From: an uncultured Algibacter sp.
GTDB taxonomy: Bacteria > Bacteroidota > Bacteroidia > Flavobacteriales > Flavobacteriaceae
Assembly: GCA_937958265.1 (NCBI GenBank)
Contig: CALGNX010000005.1
Coordinates: 1 to 64,000, forward strand
Reading direction: 5' to 3'
DNA length: 64,000 nucleotides
Shown: positions 1-8,626 of the stretch, in pieces
Numbering within the stretch: the stretch's first letter is position 1
Layout: the number at the start of each line of letters is the position of its first letter
Notes under the pieces: generated by a model
The model's input: only the letters and a program-made list of their open reading frames with translations
Database searches by the model: none
Told to the model about the DNA's origin: nothing
Program-made: the position numbers and the translations under genes

Positions 1-176
1 ACATAAAGCTGCCTGCCAAGTACTTCGGTTAAAGGTATATCAAATTGGTTTTGGAAATTTTTTAATTGAATGGAAGCCGCAGGTTGCGTCATGTTTAACT
101 CTTCGGCAGCCTTTGTTATGCTCTTGTTTTGCACAATAACACTAAATACTTTTAATTGGTGTAATGTAAAATTCAT
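1..176 (-). CDS. LysR-family transcriptional regulator, N-terminal part (cut by window edge)
   Basis: Reading from the ATG whose complement is at 174-176, the first 58 codons give a protein starting MNFTLHQLKVF with the LysR winged-helix pattern (SITKAAEELNMTQPAAS, then a hydrophobic Q-x-x-L-style recognition helix). That is the DNA-binding domain only; the effector-binding domain lies outside the window. LysR regulators usually control a divergently transcribed neighbour, but the next gene on the plus strand begins 700 bases away, so no target can be assigned. The family call rests on the helix-turn-helix pattern alone and is fairly safe; the ligand is unknown. Confidence 0.85.
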   Translation of the reverse strand, partial: MNFTLHQLKVFSVIVQNKSITKAAEELNMTQPAASIQLKNFQNQFDIPLTEVLGRQLY

Positions 177-310
177 AAATAACACTTATGCTTTTAATAT
201 CAAATTTAAATAAAAGTATATGAATAATAGCTATAAACTTTCTCCTAAACTAAATAACCTTTACAACACTTATAAACTTACCAATAAACAACATTATTTT
301 AATTTTTGTG

Positions 311-345
311 AGCTAGGTATATTAACAATATACCTAGCTTTTTTT
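311..345 (+). terminator. Rho-independent terminator without an upstream gene
   Basis: A perfect 11-bp stem (AGCTAGGTATA at 311-321 with its complement at 329-339), a 7-nt loop and a run of seven T ending at 345. The T tract is on the plus strand only, so it acts on a plus-strand transcript that would begin between the LysR start codon and base 310. Confidence 0.75.
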
Positions 346-623
346 GTTCGTAAAATATAATCGAGCGCACCAAACAAAGCGTATTATTATAAAACCTGTA
401 ATTTTAACACCCAGTGAAAATATAAAAAAGCAGACAATACTTGTTAAATTTAGGTAATTATACTAAGCCAATTTTTAAGTATATTTGATATTAGAACTAA
501 CTTAGTAAATTATTCGACCCTAAAGTTTGCAAATTAAACAGATTGGAAAATAATGTTTAAAGAATTAGAATAACGCATTGAAATTAAGACCGCAAGAACG
601 TTTAAATTATTGTACAGATAAAG

Positions 624-716
624 TTATAATCAAATTAATTACACTTTAAACTTAATATAACGCTATTAATTTTTAGTGTTTCGAATTATTACACGGCGCT
701 TTTAATTTGATTATAA
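624..716. repeat. Perfect 15-bp inverted repeat with a 63-nt spacer
   Basis: TTATAATCAAATTAA at 624-638 is exactly complementary to TTAATTTGATTATAA at 702-716. It could be a pair of regulator sites upstream of the histidine kinase or a long-range stem. In DNA this AT-rich a chance origin is possible. Confidence 0.5.
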
Positions 717-880
717 TTACGTTTAAACCGACATATAAATTTATGTTCTTAACAATAAAAAACACACGAATTTCAGACAAGTAATTCACCTAGACATGGT
801 TTAATTTTAATTCTATTAACAAATAATAATTTAAATTAGCAATACCATATTAAAAGCTAAATTAGTATTACAAGCACCTA

Positions 881-2368
881 ATGAAATTAAGAAAACTAGC
901 CCTACGCACCCGTATATTTGTCGCCATGATACTGCTAGTGCTATTTGCATCCATGCTTATTTCGGCTGTAGCAATTTACCAATATAAAGAACAGAATGAA
1001 GATTACCATAAAGGCCGTTTAGAACGTAAAGAGGGTAGCATACAAACCCATTTAAAGCGCTTTTTAAACGGCAAACAAAACACATGGGAAATTAAAACAG
1101 AAAATATTCCATTGATTTTTAAGGAAGAAGTTTACAACATTGCCGATATCCATAAACTTCAAATTAATTTGTATGATTTAGATGGTGGTTTACTAATTTC
1201 CTCTAAAGCAGGTTTACAAAATACGAATGCAAAAAAATGCTTGGCTGCCAATATTATGAATGCCATAAGCAATAAGATAGAGTTTAATAGCGCATCTGAA
1301 ACTGCCGAGCACAGATATGTCGATATTACTATTGAAAATGGAGAAACCTTTCAATCCTCCTACACTTACATTGCAGATAAAAGATCCAAACCCATAGCTA
1401 TTTTAAATATTCCATATTTAGAAAAGGACAATTTTTTAACGAAAGAGCTTTTAGAGTTTTTAGAGCGCATTGGTTTTGCTTTTATATTAATATTGTTAAC
1501 TGCCATTGTATTTGCCTTCTTACTATCCAAATACATTACAAAGTCGCTAAAAACAATTAGTGATAAAATGTATACAACAAGATTAGAAAAGCGCAACGAA
1601 AAAATTCAAATAGATGGTACTAGCCAAGAAATTTCGTCTTTAGTAAACTCTTACAATAGTATGATTGACGAGTTAGAGGATAGTGTTGTACAATTAGCCA
1701 AAAGTGAACGCGAACAAGCATGGAGGGAAATGGCAAAACAAGTTGCTCATGAAATTAAAAATCCATTAACCCCAATGCGTTTAACCGTTCAAAATTTCCA
1801 ACGTAAATTTAACCCAAATGATGATAATATTTACGCCAAAGTAGATGAATATAGCAAAACTATAATACAACAAATAGACACTATGAGTGCCATCGCTTCT
1901 GCCTTTTCTAATTTCGCAAAAATGCCCGCTCAACAGAACGAAACCTTAAACATAGTACAAATTGTGAAATTAGCTTTAGATATTTTTAATGAAGATTATA
2001 TTGTATTTACCTCTAATGCAGAATCTATTATTGCAAAACTAGACAGAACTCAACTTATTCGCGTTGTTACAAATTTAGTAAAGAATGGAATACAAGCAAT
2101 TCCAGACTATAAAACACCGCAAATAATTGTAAATGTAAGTGAGCATCAAGATAATGTTATTATCTCTATTGCAGATAATGGATCTGGTATAGTAAAAGAA
2201 AACAAAGAAAAAATTTACGAACCAAAATTCACAACAAAAACAAGTGGTATGGGCTTAGGTTTAGGTATGGTGAAAAATATAATAGAAACTTACAAAGGGT
2301 CTATTTCTTTTGTTTCAGAGCAGAATAGAGGTACTACATTTAAAGTAACATTACCAAAGGGCTTATAA
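881..2368 (+). CDS. Membrane sensor histidine kinase, NtrY-like
   Basis: A 495-residue two-component sensor. It has a transmembrane helix at about 12-32, an extracytoplasmic sensing region of about 165 residues, a second helix at about 197-217, a HAMP linker, a dimerisation domain with the phospho-acceptor H290 (AHEIKNPLTPMR, the form typical of NtrY-like kinases), and an ATPase domain with an N box (NLVKNGIQAI), DNGSGI and GMGLGLGM glycine loops. All catalytic motifs are intact. No response regulator lies next to it, so it is either an orphan or paired with a distant regulator. It is followed after 46 bases by an enoyl-CoA hydratase gene on the same strand, so the two may be co-transcribed. 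The signal sensed cannot be read from sequence. Confidence 0.92.
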   Translation: MKLRKLALRTRIFVAMILLVLFASMLISAVAIYQYKEQNEDYHKGRLERKEGSIQTHLKRFLNGKQNTWEIKTENIPLIFKEEVYNIADIHKLQINLYDLDGGLLISSKAGLQNTNAKKCLAANIMNAISNKIEFNSASETAEHRYVDITIENGETFQSSYTYIADKRSKPIAILNIPYLEKDNFLTKELLEFLERIGFAFILILLTAIVFAFLLSKYITKSLKTISDKMYTTRLEKRNEKIQIDGTSQEISSLVNSYNSMIDELEDSVVQLAKSEREQAWREMAKQVAHEIKNPLTPMRLTVQNFQRKFNPNDDNIYAKVDEYSKTIIQQIDTMSAIASAFSNFAKMPAQQNETLNIVQIVKLALDIFNEDYIVFTSNAESIIAKLDRTQLIRVVTNLVKNGIQAIPDYKTPQIIVNVSEHQDNVIISIADNGSGIVKENKEKIYEPKFTTKTSGMGLGLGMVKNIIETYKGSISFVSEQNRGTTFKVTLPKGL

Positions 2369-2414
2369 AACCAATTTAATAATTTAGAGTTTAACATATT
2401 AAAATAAAGTAAAA

Positions 2415-3197
2415 ATGTCCTACAATACTATTATTTCTAAAATAGAGAATAACATAACAACCATAACAATTAACCGTCCCAAAAAATTAAATGCCTTAAA
2501 CCAAGAAACATTAGCAGAACTACATGAAGCTTTAAACACGGCAGATAAAGATAAAAATACGAAAGTAATTATTATTACAGGTAGTGGAGAAAAAGCATTT
2601 GTTGCAGGTGCTGATATTAGCGAATTTGCTGATTATAATAGCGAAGAAGGCACTGCATTAGCCAACAAAGGCCAAACCTTAGTTTTCGATTTTATTGAAA
2701 ACTTAACAACACCTGTTATTGCTGCTGTAAATGGTTTTGCCCTAGGCGGAGGCTTGGAGTTGGCGATGGCAGCGCATTTTAGAGTAGCAAGCGATAATTC
2801 GAAATTTGGGTTGCCAGAGGTGTCCTTAGGGGTTATACCAGGTTATGGAGGCACACAGCGTTTACCGCAATTAATAGGCAAAGGACGCGCTATGGAAATG
2901 ATTATGACAGCAGGTATGATAGATACTAATCAAGCCTTAAATTATGGTTTGGTAAACCATGTAACCACTTTGGATGAATTATTACCTTTATGCGAGAAAA
3001 TAGCAGCTAAAATTTCAAGAAATTCCACCGTAGCCATAACAGCAGCAATAAAAGCTATAAATGCAAATTATAAAGATGGTGTAAATGGCTTTAATATTGA
3101 GATGCAAGCCTTTGGTAATTGCTTTAATACAAAGGACTTTAAAGAGGGTACTACGGCCTTTTTACAAAAACGAAAAGCTACTTTCCCAGGGGAATAA
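2415..3197 (+). CDS. Enoyl-CoA hydratase (crotonase family)
   Basis: A 260-residue soluble enzyme of normal family length. It has the crotonase oxyanion-hole segments (AFVAGADISE and the G-F-A-L-G-G-G stretch) and both acidic residues used by true hydratases: E115 (GGGLELAMA) and E135 (GLPEVSLG). The C-terminal pattern GYGGTQRLPQLIG is also typical. It most likely hydrates 2-enoyl-CoA to 3-hydroxyacyl-CoA in fatty-acid or short-chain acyl-CoA breakdown. The two glutamates favour hydratase over isomerase activity, but the chain length and substrate are not determined. It sits 46 bases after the kinase gene, and a bidirectional terminator follows. Confidence 0.9.
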   Translation: MSYNTIISKIENNITTITINRPKKLNALNQETLAELHEALNTADKDKNTKVIIITGSGEKAFVAGADISEFADYNSEEGTALANKGQTLVFDFIENLTTPVIAAVNGFALGGGLELAMAAHFRVASDNSKFGLPEVSLGVIPGYGGTQRLPQLIGKGRAMEMIMTAGMIDTNQALNYGLVNHVTTLDELLPLCEKIAAKISRNSTVAITAAIKAINANYKDGVNGFNIEMQAFGNCFNTKDFKEGTTAFLQKRKATFPGE

Positions 3198-3291
3198 TAT
3201 TTATTTTTTTAATAGTTTTTTATTTTGAGAGGAGTTAATTTATTTCATAACTCCATTCAATAAGTAAACACACATCCAATATAAGACATAC

Positions 3292-3328
3292 AAAACCCAA
3301 CACTTGATAAATTTAAGTGTTGGGTTTT
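3292..3328. terminator. Bidirectional terminator
   Basis: A 14-bp perfect stem (AAAACCCAACACTT at 3292-3305 with its complement at 3315-3328) and a 9-nt loop. It has A and T tails built into the stem on either strand. It lies between the convergent enoyl-CoA hydratase gene and the secreted-protein gene. Confidence 0.8.
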
Positions 3329-3450
3329 ACATTTAACTCAAGCTCTAAAATAGCTAGATTTATTATATCAATTTACAAACAATAACACACATAAAAACAA
3401 GAAGCTACAACCCGCCTTTTTGTGTGTTTTTTTTTCAAAAATAAGAAAGA

Positions 3451-4068
3451 CTAATTAATATACTTTACAAAAGTTCTACCCTCAGTTATCATTTTAATTT
3501 TATAAGTACCAAGCCCTACTCCCGATAATTTATATACGCCTTTTATAATTTCAGGATCCGTTAGTGTCTCAGTAAGCATGAGTTCTCTATTATCCGATTT
3601 AAAACTAGTAAAATATATTTCTATTTTTAGTGGCGCCTTGTTTAGTGCTAATTTTGATATATAAACAAGCTCATTATCAAACCTAGCAATGGGCTTATAA
3701 AAGGTAACTTCCTTTGTTTTGTTAAAAGTAACAAGGTTTGATTTTACAGTAAAAGGAATTGTACTTATTGTCAACCCTTTGTCTAGCTCAAAACTATAAA
3801 CACCATTTGGCAATATGGTCAAATCAAATTCTTTTTTATAAGTCTCATTATCAAGTAAAGATTCTTTAAAGAGTATAACACCATTACTGTTTTTAATAGA
3901 AAGTAAGTTTCCCTTTTTCACTTTGCCTAAAGTAATTTCTGTTTTTTCTGCATCATTTTTAATCGCAAATAATGATACATTATTTGCGAAAATTGATAGA
4001 TTAGTAAGTAGTGCTAACATTAAAATTCCAACTTTTGTAGTTCTTGTTGTTTTTATCATGTTTTTCAT
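3451..4068 (-). CDS. Secreted protein of unknown function, paralogue of the product at 5086-5679
   Basis: 205 residues with an N-terminal signal peptide (basic start, hydrophobic stretch, cleavage near residue 29 after IFA). The mature part alternates short beta strands: GNLLSIKNSNGVILFKE, LPNGVYSFELDKG, IIKGVYKLSGVGLGTYKI. This resembles the small beta-sandwich folds of Bacteroidota secreted proteins (similar in layout to DUF3244 or sorting-domain-like modules), but I cannot assign a family. It shares the blocks KKGNLLSIK, GVILFKE, IIPF/TIPF, FNK, YxSKLA and the C-terminal IN with the product at 5086-5679, so the two are clearly paralogues. There is no cysteine, lipobox or enzyme motif. A second ATG three codons later (4057-4059) is an alternative start. 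Confidence 0.75.
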   Translation of the reverse strand: MKNMIKTTRTTKVGILMLALLTNLSIFANNVSLFAIKNDAEKTEITLGKVKKGNLLSIKNSNGVILFKESLLDNETYKKEFDLTILPNGVYSFELDKGLTISTIPFTVKSNLVTFNKTKEVTFYKPIARFDNELVYISKLALNKAPLKIEIYFTSFKSDNRELMLTETLTDPEIIKGVYKLSGVGLGTYKIKMITEGRTFVKYIN

Positions 4069-4591
4069 AATTCAGGGTTTTAAATATTCTACATTGTAAA
4101 GATACCACCCACTTACATTTATTAAAACACTAATATTGAGCTATTTATACACACAATTACCTGTTAATATAGCGTAATTATAAGATAAAATAGCTCATAT
4201 TCACAACACAAAAAATCATTTTTAATTACAACGTAACGAGTTATGCGAACTCAGCTAGAATAGCTTAGTTTTAATTATAGTTCCTTATAGGTTGAAACAC
4301 CATTTTTATAAACTACAAAAAAACAATAAACAAAATTACTCTTGACGGTACACGTTTAACTCAAATAACAATACAAAAAAACATCATATAGAAACTAGCC
4401 GTTTATAATAATGTACCAATTAAAATATTTACTATTTAAAAATATGGGGATACGATTTTTATTTTTTCATACCAAAGTGAAAACTGCAACTATACCGCTT
4501 ACCCACACATTAAAAAAAAGTAAAAAAATTCCTTTAAATTTTATGATACTCGGTTATAAAAATTATTAAAATAACAAAATATACAAAAAGC

Positions 4592-4663
4592 AAAGTGAGC
4601 CATATTGGCCCACTTTATAAACAAAACATTAAATTAATTATTAATAAATTTTATATAATCCTA
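4592..4663 (-). pseudogene. Remnant 3' end of a third paralogue of the flanking secreted-protein genes
   Basis: Read on the minus strand, the last codons before the stop at 4634-4636 give DYIKFINN, matching EYTTFINN at the end of the gene at 5086-5679; an in-frame TAG precedes it. The shared DNA continues downstream: CATTAAATTAATTATTAAT is identical at both sites, and each is followed by a hairpin of the same sequence type (AAAGTG-GCC / GGC-CACTTT, 4592-4616 here, one A-C mismatch). The rest of the coding region is no longer recognisable. The interpretation is a duplicated unit (gene plus terminator) that decayed except at its end. Confidence 0.65.
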
Positions 4664-5027
4664 ATACAATCAACGCTATAGAAATTTAATATTCTAAACA
4701 TATGTTTATATTTTAAAAAACACGACAATATACAGATTACGCTTATTTAAGGTTTAAAAAAGATATTAAATGTACCTCGAACAAGTTTTAAAAAACCAAG
4801 AAGGTTTAATAATAAATTATGAAAAAGCTAATGAACTATATTCATTTGCAAATATAAAAATCATTAAATGATGTTATTGCACGAACTATCTTTTTAAGAG
4901 GAGAGTGAAACCTAAATTAGATAATTTACAAAATAAAGAATGGAATAAATTTCAGAAAGTTAATAATAATAAACCGTTTACTAGAATAAAAAATAAATTT
5001 AAAAAGTCTTCGCAAATACTCTAAAAC

Positions 5028-5056
5028 ATAAAGTGGGCCACCACAGCCCACTTTAT
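5028..5056 (-). terminator. Terminator of the secreted-protein gene at 5086
   Basis: An 11-bp perfect stem (ATAAAGTGGGC at 5028-5038, complement 5046-5056) with a 7-nt loop, 29 bases after the stop codon on the minus strand. A mutated twin of the same hairpin is at 4592-4616. Confidence 0.6.
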
Positions 5057-5085
5057 AAACTAAACTAAACTAATAAGACATTAAA

Positions 5086-5679
5086 TTAATTATTAATGAA
5101 TGTTGTATATTCCTTGTTATTACTGCTTATTACTATCTTAAAATCACCTTCTTCTAGTCTGAATGCTTTTTCAATTACCTGAACATTTTCAACTTTTTCC
5201 GAGTAACGCAATTTCATGTCTTCTGCATCGACAGCATATATTTCAATAGAAGTTTTTTCAAGATTTGAGGCTAGTTTTGAAATAATTACCAAATCATCCT
5301 CCTGCTTTATGTACGGCTTAAAGTAACTAGCTTCATCGTTTTTATTAAAATTCACTTTATGTAATATTACATTAAAAGGAATAATACTAACTTCTAAATC
5401 TTTCTCTAGTTCAAAAATATAATCACCATCTGGCAAATTATTTAAATCAAAACCTTTTTCATAATGGCCATTGGTTTTTATTACCTCTTTGTACAAAATA
5501 ACCCCTTTATTATCTTTGATAGATAATAAGTTTCCTTCCTTAACATTCTCTAATACAATTGGAGTCTTTGCTCCATCTTTAATAAAAGAATTACTAGAAT
5601 TTCCTGCAAAACTCGCAATAGAACCAATTAATGATAAAATTAAAATTGATTTTTTTAAACTTTTAAATGTATATTTCAT
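5086..5679 (-). CDS. Secreted protein of unknown function, paralogue of the product at 3451-4068
   Basis: 197 residues with a signal peptide (MKYTFKSLKKS..., cleavage near ASFAGN) and the same order of beta-strand blocks as the paralogue: EGNLLSIKDNKGVILYKE, LPDGDYIFELEKDL, IIPFNV, FNKNDEASYFKP, VIISKLASN and a C-terminal FINN. It is probably periplasmic or surface-exposed; the function is unknown. It is divergent from an AraC regulator, with a good promoter in the 204-base gap, so that regulator may control it. The two intact paralogues and the decayed middle copy indicate local gene duplication. Confidence 0.75.
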   Translation of the reverse strand: MKYTFKSLKKSILILSLIGSIASFAGNSSNSFIKDGAKTPIVLENVKEGNLLSIKDNKGVILYKEVIKTNGHYEKGFDLNNLPDGDYIFELEKDLEVSIIPFNVILHKVNFNKNDEASYFKPYIKQEDDLVIISKLASNLEKTSIEIYAVDAEDMKLRYSEKVENVQVIEKAFRLEEGDFKIVISSNNKEYTTFINN

Positions 5680-5707
5680 AATCTTGCTTTTATTACTTTC
5701 TACTCTG

Positions 5708-5741
5708 CAAAGGTATACGAGAGGTGCACATTTAAAAACAA
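5708..5741 (-). promoter_or_regulatory. Promoter of the secreted-protein gene at 5086
   Basis: On the minus strand, TACCTTTG at 5708-5715 matches the Bacteroidota -7 box TANNTTTG exactly. A TTG (-33 element) lies at 5739-5741 with a 23-nt spacer, at the long end of the range. The -7 box is 28 bases before the start codon. Confidence 0.55.
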
Positions 5742-5856
5742 CAATGTTTGCTATTTTGTATGCTATATTATCTATTAACTAATCGTTAAGATAATGTAAA
5801 GTTAAATTAGCACATGTTTTAGGTAATTTAATATATAAACCTATGAGTATAAATAT

Positions 5857-5864
5857 TAATTTTG
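5857..5864 (+). promoter_or_regulatory. Candidate -7 box for the AraC regulator
   Basis: TAATTTTG is an exact TANNTTTG match 19 bases before the ATG at 5884. No exact TTG lies at the expected upstream distance, so the -33 element is weak or absent. Confidence 0.4.
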
Positions 5865-5883
5865 TCTTAAACGGCCCCAAATT

Positions 5884-6759
5884 ATGAATGCAAAAAAACC
5901 TACTTTAGAAAAAATAACACCAAGCTTTGGTAGCTCAATACTAGTAAAGCAACACAGAGAACATGTTGATAAAGACAATGCATTTTGGCATTTCCACCCA
6001 GAATTAGAATTGGTATACATTAATAAAGGGCAAGGTAAAACCCATATTGGAAATCACTTATCATATTTTAATAACAGCCAGCTTATTTTAATTGGTGCAA
6101 ACTTGCCACACAATGGTTTTGCAGACAGGCTAACGGCTAGTGGTAGCGAAACTGTTATACAATTTAAAACTGATTTTTTAGGTACCGATTTCTTAGATAT
6201 TCCTGAAATGGCACCAATTATTGCACTTTTTGAAAGGGCTAAAAAAGGAATTAGATTTAAAGTTGATACTAAAAAAAAGATTGGACTTAAAATTGAAAAA
6301 CTACAAGAACACAATGGTTTAAAGCGGGTTTTAAAATTTTTAGAAATTTTAAATCATTTAGCAAAAACAGATGATTACACATTACTAAATGCTAATGGCT
6401 TTGCTTTTGAAGCCGAGGCGCAAGACAGCCTTAAGCTTGGCGTAATTTTTAAGTACGTACGTAGAAATTTTCAAAACCATATTCCCCTAGAAGAAATTGC
6501 CGACAAAGTAAGCATGACTGTACCATCGTTTTGTAGATATTTTAAAAAATCTACGGGTAAAACTTTTACACAGATCGTAAACGAGTATCGTGTGGTGCAT
6601 GCGACTAAACTACTTTCTGAAGAAATTGAAATGAGTATAACCGATGTTTGTTTTGAATGCGGCTTTAATAATTTCTCACACTTTAATAAAGTGTTTAATG
6701 ATATTACAGGTAAGAGTGCTTCCACTTACCGGAAAGAGATTAAAATGATAATTCAATAA
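5884..6759 (+). CDS. AraC-family transcriptional regulator with N-terminal cupin
   Basis: 291 residues. The N-terminal half has a cupin sensor pattern (FWHFHPELELVYINKGQGKTHIG, then a P-H-N segment), usually a sugar- or small-molecule-binding jelly roll. The C-terminal 100 residues hold the two AraC helix-turn-helix motifs (IPLEEIADKVSMTVPSFCRYFKK and ITDVCFECGFNNFSHFNKVF followed by G-x-S-x-S-x-Y-R). It is a DNA-binding cytoplasmic regulator. It is divergent from the secreted-protein gene at 5086, making that gene, and perhaps its own, the natural targets. The ligand is unknown. Confidence 0.9.
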   Translation: MNAKKPTLEKITPSFGSSILVKQHREHVDKDNAFWHFHPELELVYINKGQGKTHIGNHLSYFNNSQLILIGANLPHNGFADRLTASGSETVIQFKTDFLGTDFLDIPEMAPIIALFERAKKGIRFKVDTKKKIGLKIEKLQEHNGLKRVLKFLEILNHLAKTDDYTLLNANGFAFEAEAQDSLKLGVIFKYVRRNFQNHIPLEEIADKVSMTVPSFCRYFKKSTGKTFTQIVNEYRVVHATKLLSEEIEMSITDVCFECGFNNFSHFNKVFNDITGKSASTYRKEIKMIIQ

Positions 6760-6774
6760 TAAAAACAAACAACC

Positions 6775-6794
6775 TAAGCTAATTTGAAAGCTTA
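6775..6794. terminator. Weak hairpin between convergent genes
   Basis: TAAGCT (6775-6780) pairs with AGCTTA (6789-6794) across an 8-nt loop in the 44-base gap between the AraC and HD-hydrolase stop codons. Short, but in the right place. Confidence 0.3.
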
Positions 6795-6803
6795 ATTTAT
6801 CGT

Positions 6804-7466
6804 CTATTTAGCACCATGCCATTCGGCATAAAACTGGTCCAAATAATCTTGCATGTAAGCATGTCGTTTATTTGCAAGATTTTTGCCTGTTTTGGTATTC
6901 ATAGTATTTTTTAATAGCAGTAACTTTTCGTAAAAGTGGTTTATTGTTGGTGCAGTAGAATTTTTGTATTCTTCCTTAGACATATTAAGATTTGGTTTTA
7001 TTTCAGGATCATATAGCCCCCTATTCTTAAACCCTCCATAATTAAAACAGCGTGCTATACCAACGGCTCCTATGGCATCTAACCTATCGGCATCTTGTAT
7101 AATATCTAATTCAGCAGAAGTAAATTTATTACCTGTGGTATTGGATAAACTGGTTTTAAACGAAATGTTTTCAATTATGAGTATAACTTGCCTAATAACC
7201 GAAGGTTCAACGTTTAATTTAATTAAAAACTCCCGTGCTATTTTAGGACCAATATTTTCATCGCCATTATAAAACTTACTATCTGCGATATCATGAAGTA
7301 ACGCACCTAGTTTAACAATAAACAAATTACAAGGTTCCGATTTTGCTATTAGTAGACTATTTCTGTAAACACGCTCAACATGAAACCAATCGTGACCTCC
7401 CTCCGCCTGGGCTAATGTTTTCTTTACAAAAACTTCAGTTTTATTTATAACATCCTGAGAATTCAT
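6804..7466 (-). CDS. HD-domain metal-dependent phosphohydrolase
   Basis: 220 residues of the HD superfamily, YedJ-like. Metal ligands are visible as H25/H29 (GGHDWFHVERV), H58-D59 (LLHDIAD) and D125 (IIQDADRLDAIGAVGIARCF). The family hydrolyses phosphomonoesters or nucleotides and is cytoplasmic; the true substrate is not predictable. It is a single-gene unit on the minus strand, convergent with the AraC gene. The length is normal and all HD ligands are present, so it should be active. Confidence 0.85.
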   Translation of the reverse strand: MNSQDVINKTEVFVKKTLAQAEGGHDWFHVERVYRNSLLIAKSEPCNLFIVKLGALLHDIADSKFYNGDENIGPKIAREFLIKLNVEPSVIRQVILIIENISFKTSLSNTTGNKFTSAELDIIQDADRLDAIGAVGIARCFNYGGFKNRGLYDPEIKPNLNMSKEEYKNSTAPTINHFYEKLLLLKNTMNTKTGKNLANKRHAYMQDYLDQFYAEWHGAK

Positions 7467-7616
7467 ATATTTTAAATTACTTACAAAGCTCCACCAAATT
7501 TAGCTTTAGTAGCTCAAATAAATTATAGAAATATTATATTTCTATAAGTACAAACACATGTCTTAAAACAAAAGCCTTCCGCCTTAAATTACGTTTAGAA
7601 CCTTCTAAAATAGTTT

Positions 7617-8615
7617 TTAAAGAATAGCAGGTTCAACCCATTTAAACTGAAACGTGTTTTTTGGTATTTTCATACGCTCACTTAATCGGTACATTCTTGC
7701 CGGTAGCTTCATTAAATAATCTCTTGCCTTTTCGGCTTCATCATTTAATCCTTTAATATTCCCAATATCCCAACGATCAATTAATTTTTTTAGAATATCA
7801 ACATAATCATTAGCCGTATAAACACCAATGCGTTGCGCAGTATTAGAGAATTCTTCAAAAGCACTGCTTGCGGCACCTCCAGATTCTCTTAAAAAATGAG
7901 CTGGCATAGTAATTTTTTGCTTCATCATATAGTGAAAAGCCATCATCATTTGGTTGGGATCTACACCAAAAATACGTTCCACAAATTCTGAATACGCATG
8001 GTGGTGACGCATCTCGTCGCCAGATATAATTTTACACATTTTAGCCAAACGCTTATTACCTTTTTCCTTAGCAAGTTTTGCTACACGGTTATGCGAAACA
8101 TATGTAGCTAACTCCTGGAAACTAGTGTATACAAAGTTTTTATACGGGTCCCTATCAGTCCCAATGTCAAACCCGTCTGTTATAAGGTGCTGAGTTGTTT
8201 TTTCTATTTCTTTCATGTTAACACGACCAGAAAGATACAAGTACTTATTAAGTACATCGCCATGTCTGTTTTCCTCACCAGTCCATTGTCTTACCCATTT
8301 ACCCCAACCGTTTCCGCCGTTGGTTACCTGTTCCACCCCTTCAACATCCATTAACCAAGACTCGTAAGTAGGTAAAGCCTCTTCAGTAATCATATCACCT
8401 ACAAGAACGACCCAAAAATCATAAGGTAAATCCTTAGCTAACTCTCTAATTTCTCTAACTTCTTCAAAAAACGCATCGTTTGTAGTTTCAGAGTTTGGCA
8501 AAAAATCTGAGGGTTGCCAAATACTATCAATAGGTATTAAATATTTCTTTATTAATGCATCAACATCCTTTTCCAAAAACCGCATTACCTCTAACCTCTT
8601 ATTTTTTAACGACAT
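7617..8615 (-). CDS. Acyl-ACP desaturase (ferritin-like di-iron enzyme)
   Basis: 332 residues. The two di-iron motifs of soluble stearoyl-ACP-type desaturases are present: EENRH at 114-118 and DEMRHHHAY around 200-208. The N-terminal helical segments are also typical. It introduces a double bond (usually delta-9) into acyl-ACP using oxygen and ferredoxin, adjusting membrane fluidity, which fits a cold or marine lifestyle. It lies 11 bases downstream of a PlsC acyltransferase gene on the same strand, so acyl desaturation and phosphatidic acid synthesis are probably co-expressed. The start MSLKNKRLEV is the first available ATG. Confidence 0.92.
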   Translation of the reverse strand: MSLKNKRLEVMRFLEKDVDALIKKYLIPIDSIWQPSDFLPNSETTNDAFFEEVREIRELAKDLPYDFWVVLVGDMITEEALPTYESWLMDVEGVEQVTNGGNGWGKWVRQWTGEENRHGDVLNKYLYLSGRVNMKEIEKTTQHLITDGFDIGTDRDPYKNFVYTSFQELATYVSHNRVAKLAKEKGNKRLAKMCKIISGDEMRHHHAYSEFVERIFGVDPNQMMMAFHYMMKQKITMPAHFLRESGGAASSAFEEFSNTAQRIGVYTANDYVDILKKLIDRWDIGNIKGLNDEAEKARDYLMKLPARMYRLSERMKIPKNTFQFKWVEPAIL

Positions 8616-8626
8616 GTATTCAGTTT

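Larger units (their letters stand above)
177..880. other. 704-base intergenic region with an orphan terminator and an inverted repeat
   Basis: No convincing gene. It holds a strong plus-strand terminator (311-345) with no obvious gene in front of it. A 46-codon open frame (220-360, starting MNNSYKLSPK) runs through that hairpin and is therefore unlikely to be coding. It also holds a perfect 15-base inverted repeat (624-638 and 702-716). Promoters for the LysR gene and the kinase must lie here, but I could not fix them. Confidence 0.6.
4069..5085. other. Kilobase between two paralogues, largely decayed sequence
   Basis: No intact gene. It holds the 3' end and terminator of a third copy of the flanking gene family (4592-4663), the terminator of the gene at 5086 (5028-5056), and two short plus-strand frames of 33 codons (4770-4871) and 39 codons (GTG at 4905, to 5024). 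The second has an AGAGGAGAG in front, but neither resembles anything I know. A 9-bp inverted repeat GAGCTATTT/AAATAGCTC lies at 4137-4145 and 4190-4198, upstream of the gene at 3451-4068. Confidence 0.6.

Noticed and set aside
220-360. 46-codon frame in the first intergenic region
   Set aside because: Runs through a strong terminator hairpin and T run; kept only as part of the orphan-terminator finding.
4905-5024. GTG-started 39-codon frame preceded by AGAGGAGAG
   Set aside because: Lysine- and asparagine-rich without recognisable similarity, in decayed DNA; Bacteroidota rarely rely on Shine-Dalgarno sites, so the purine run is weak evidence.
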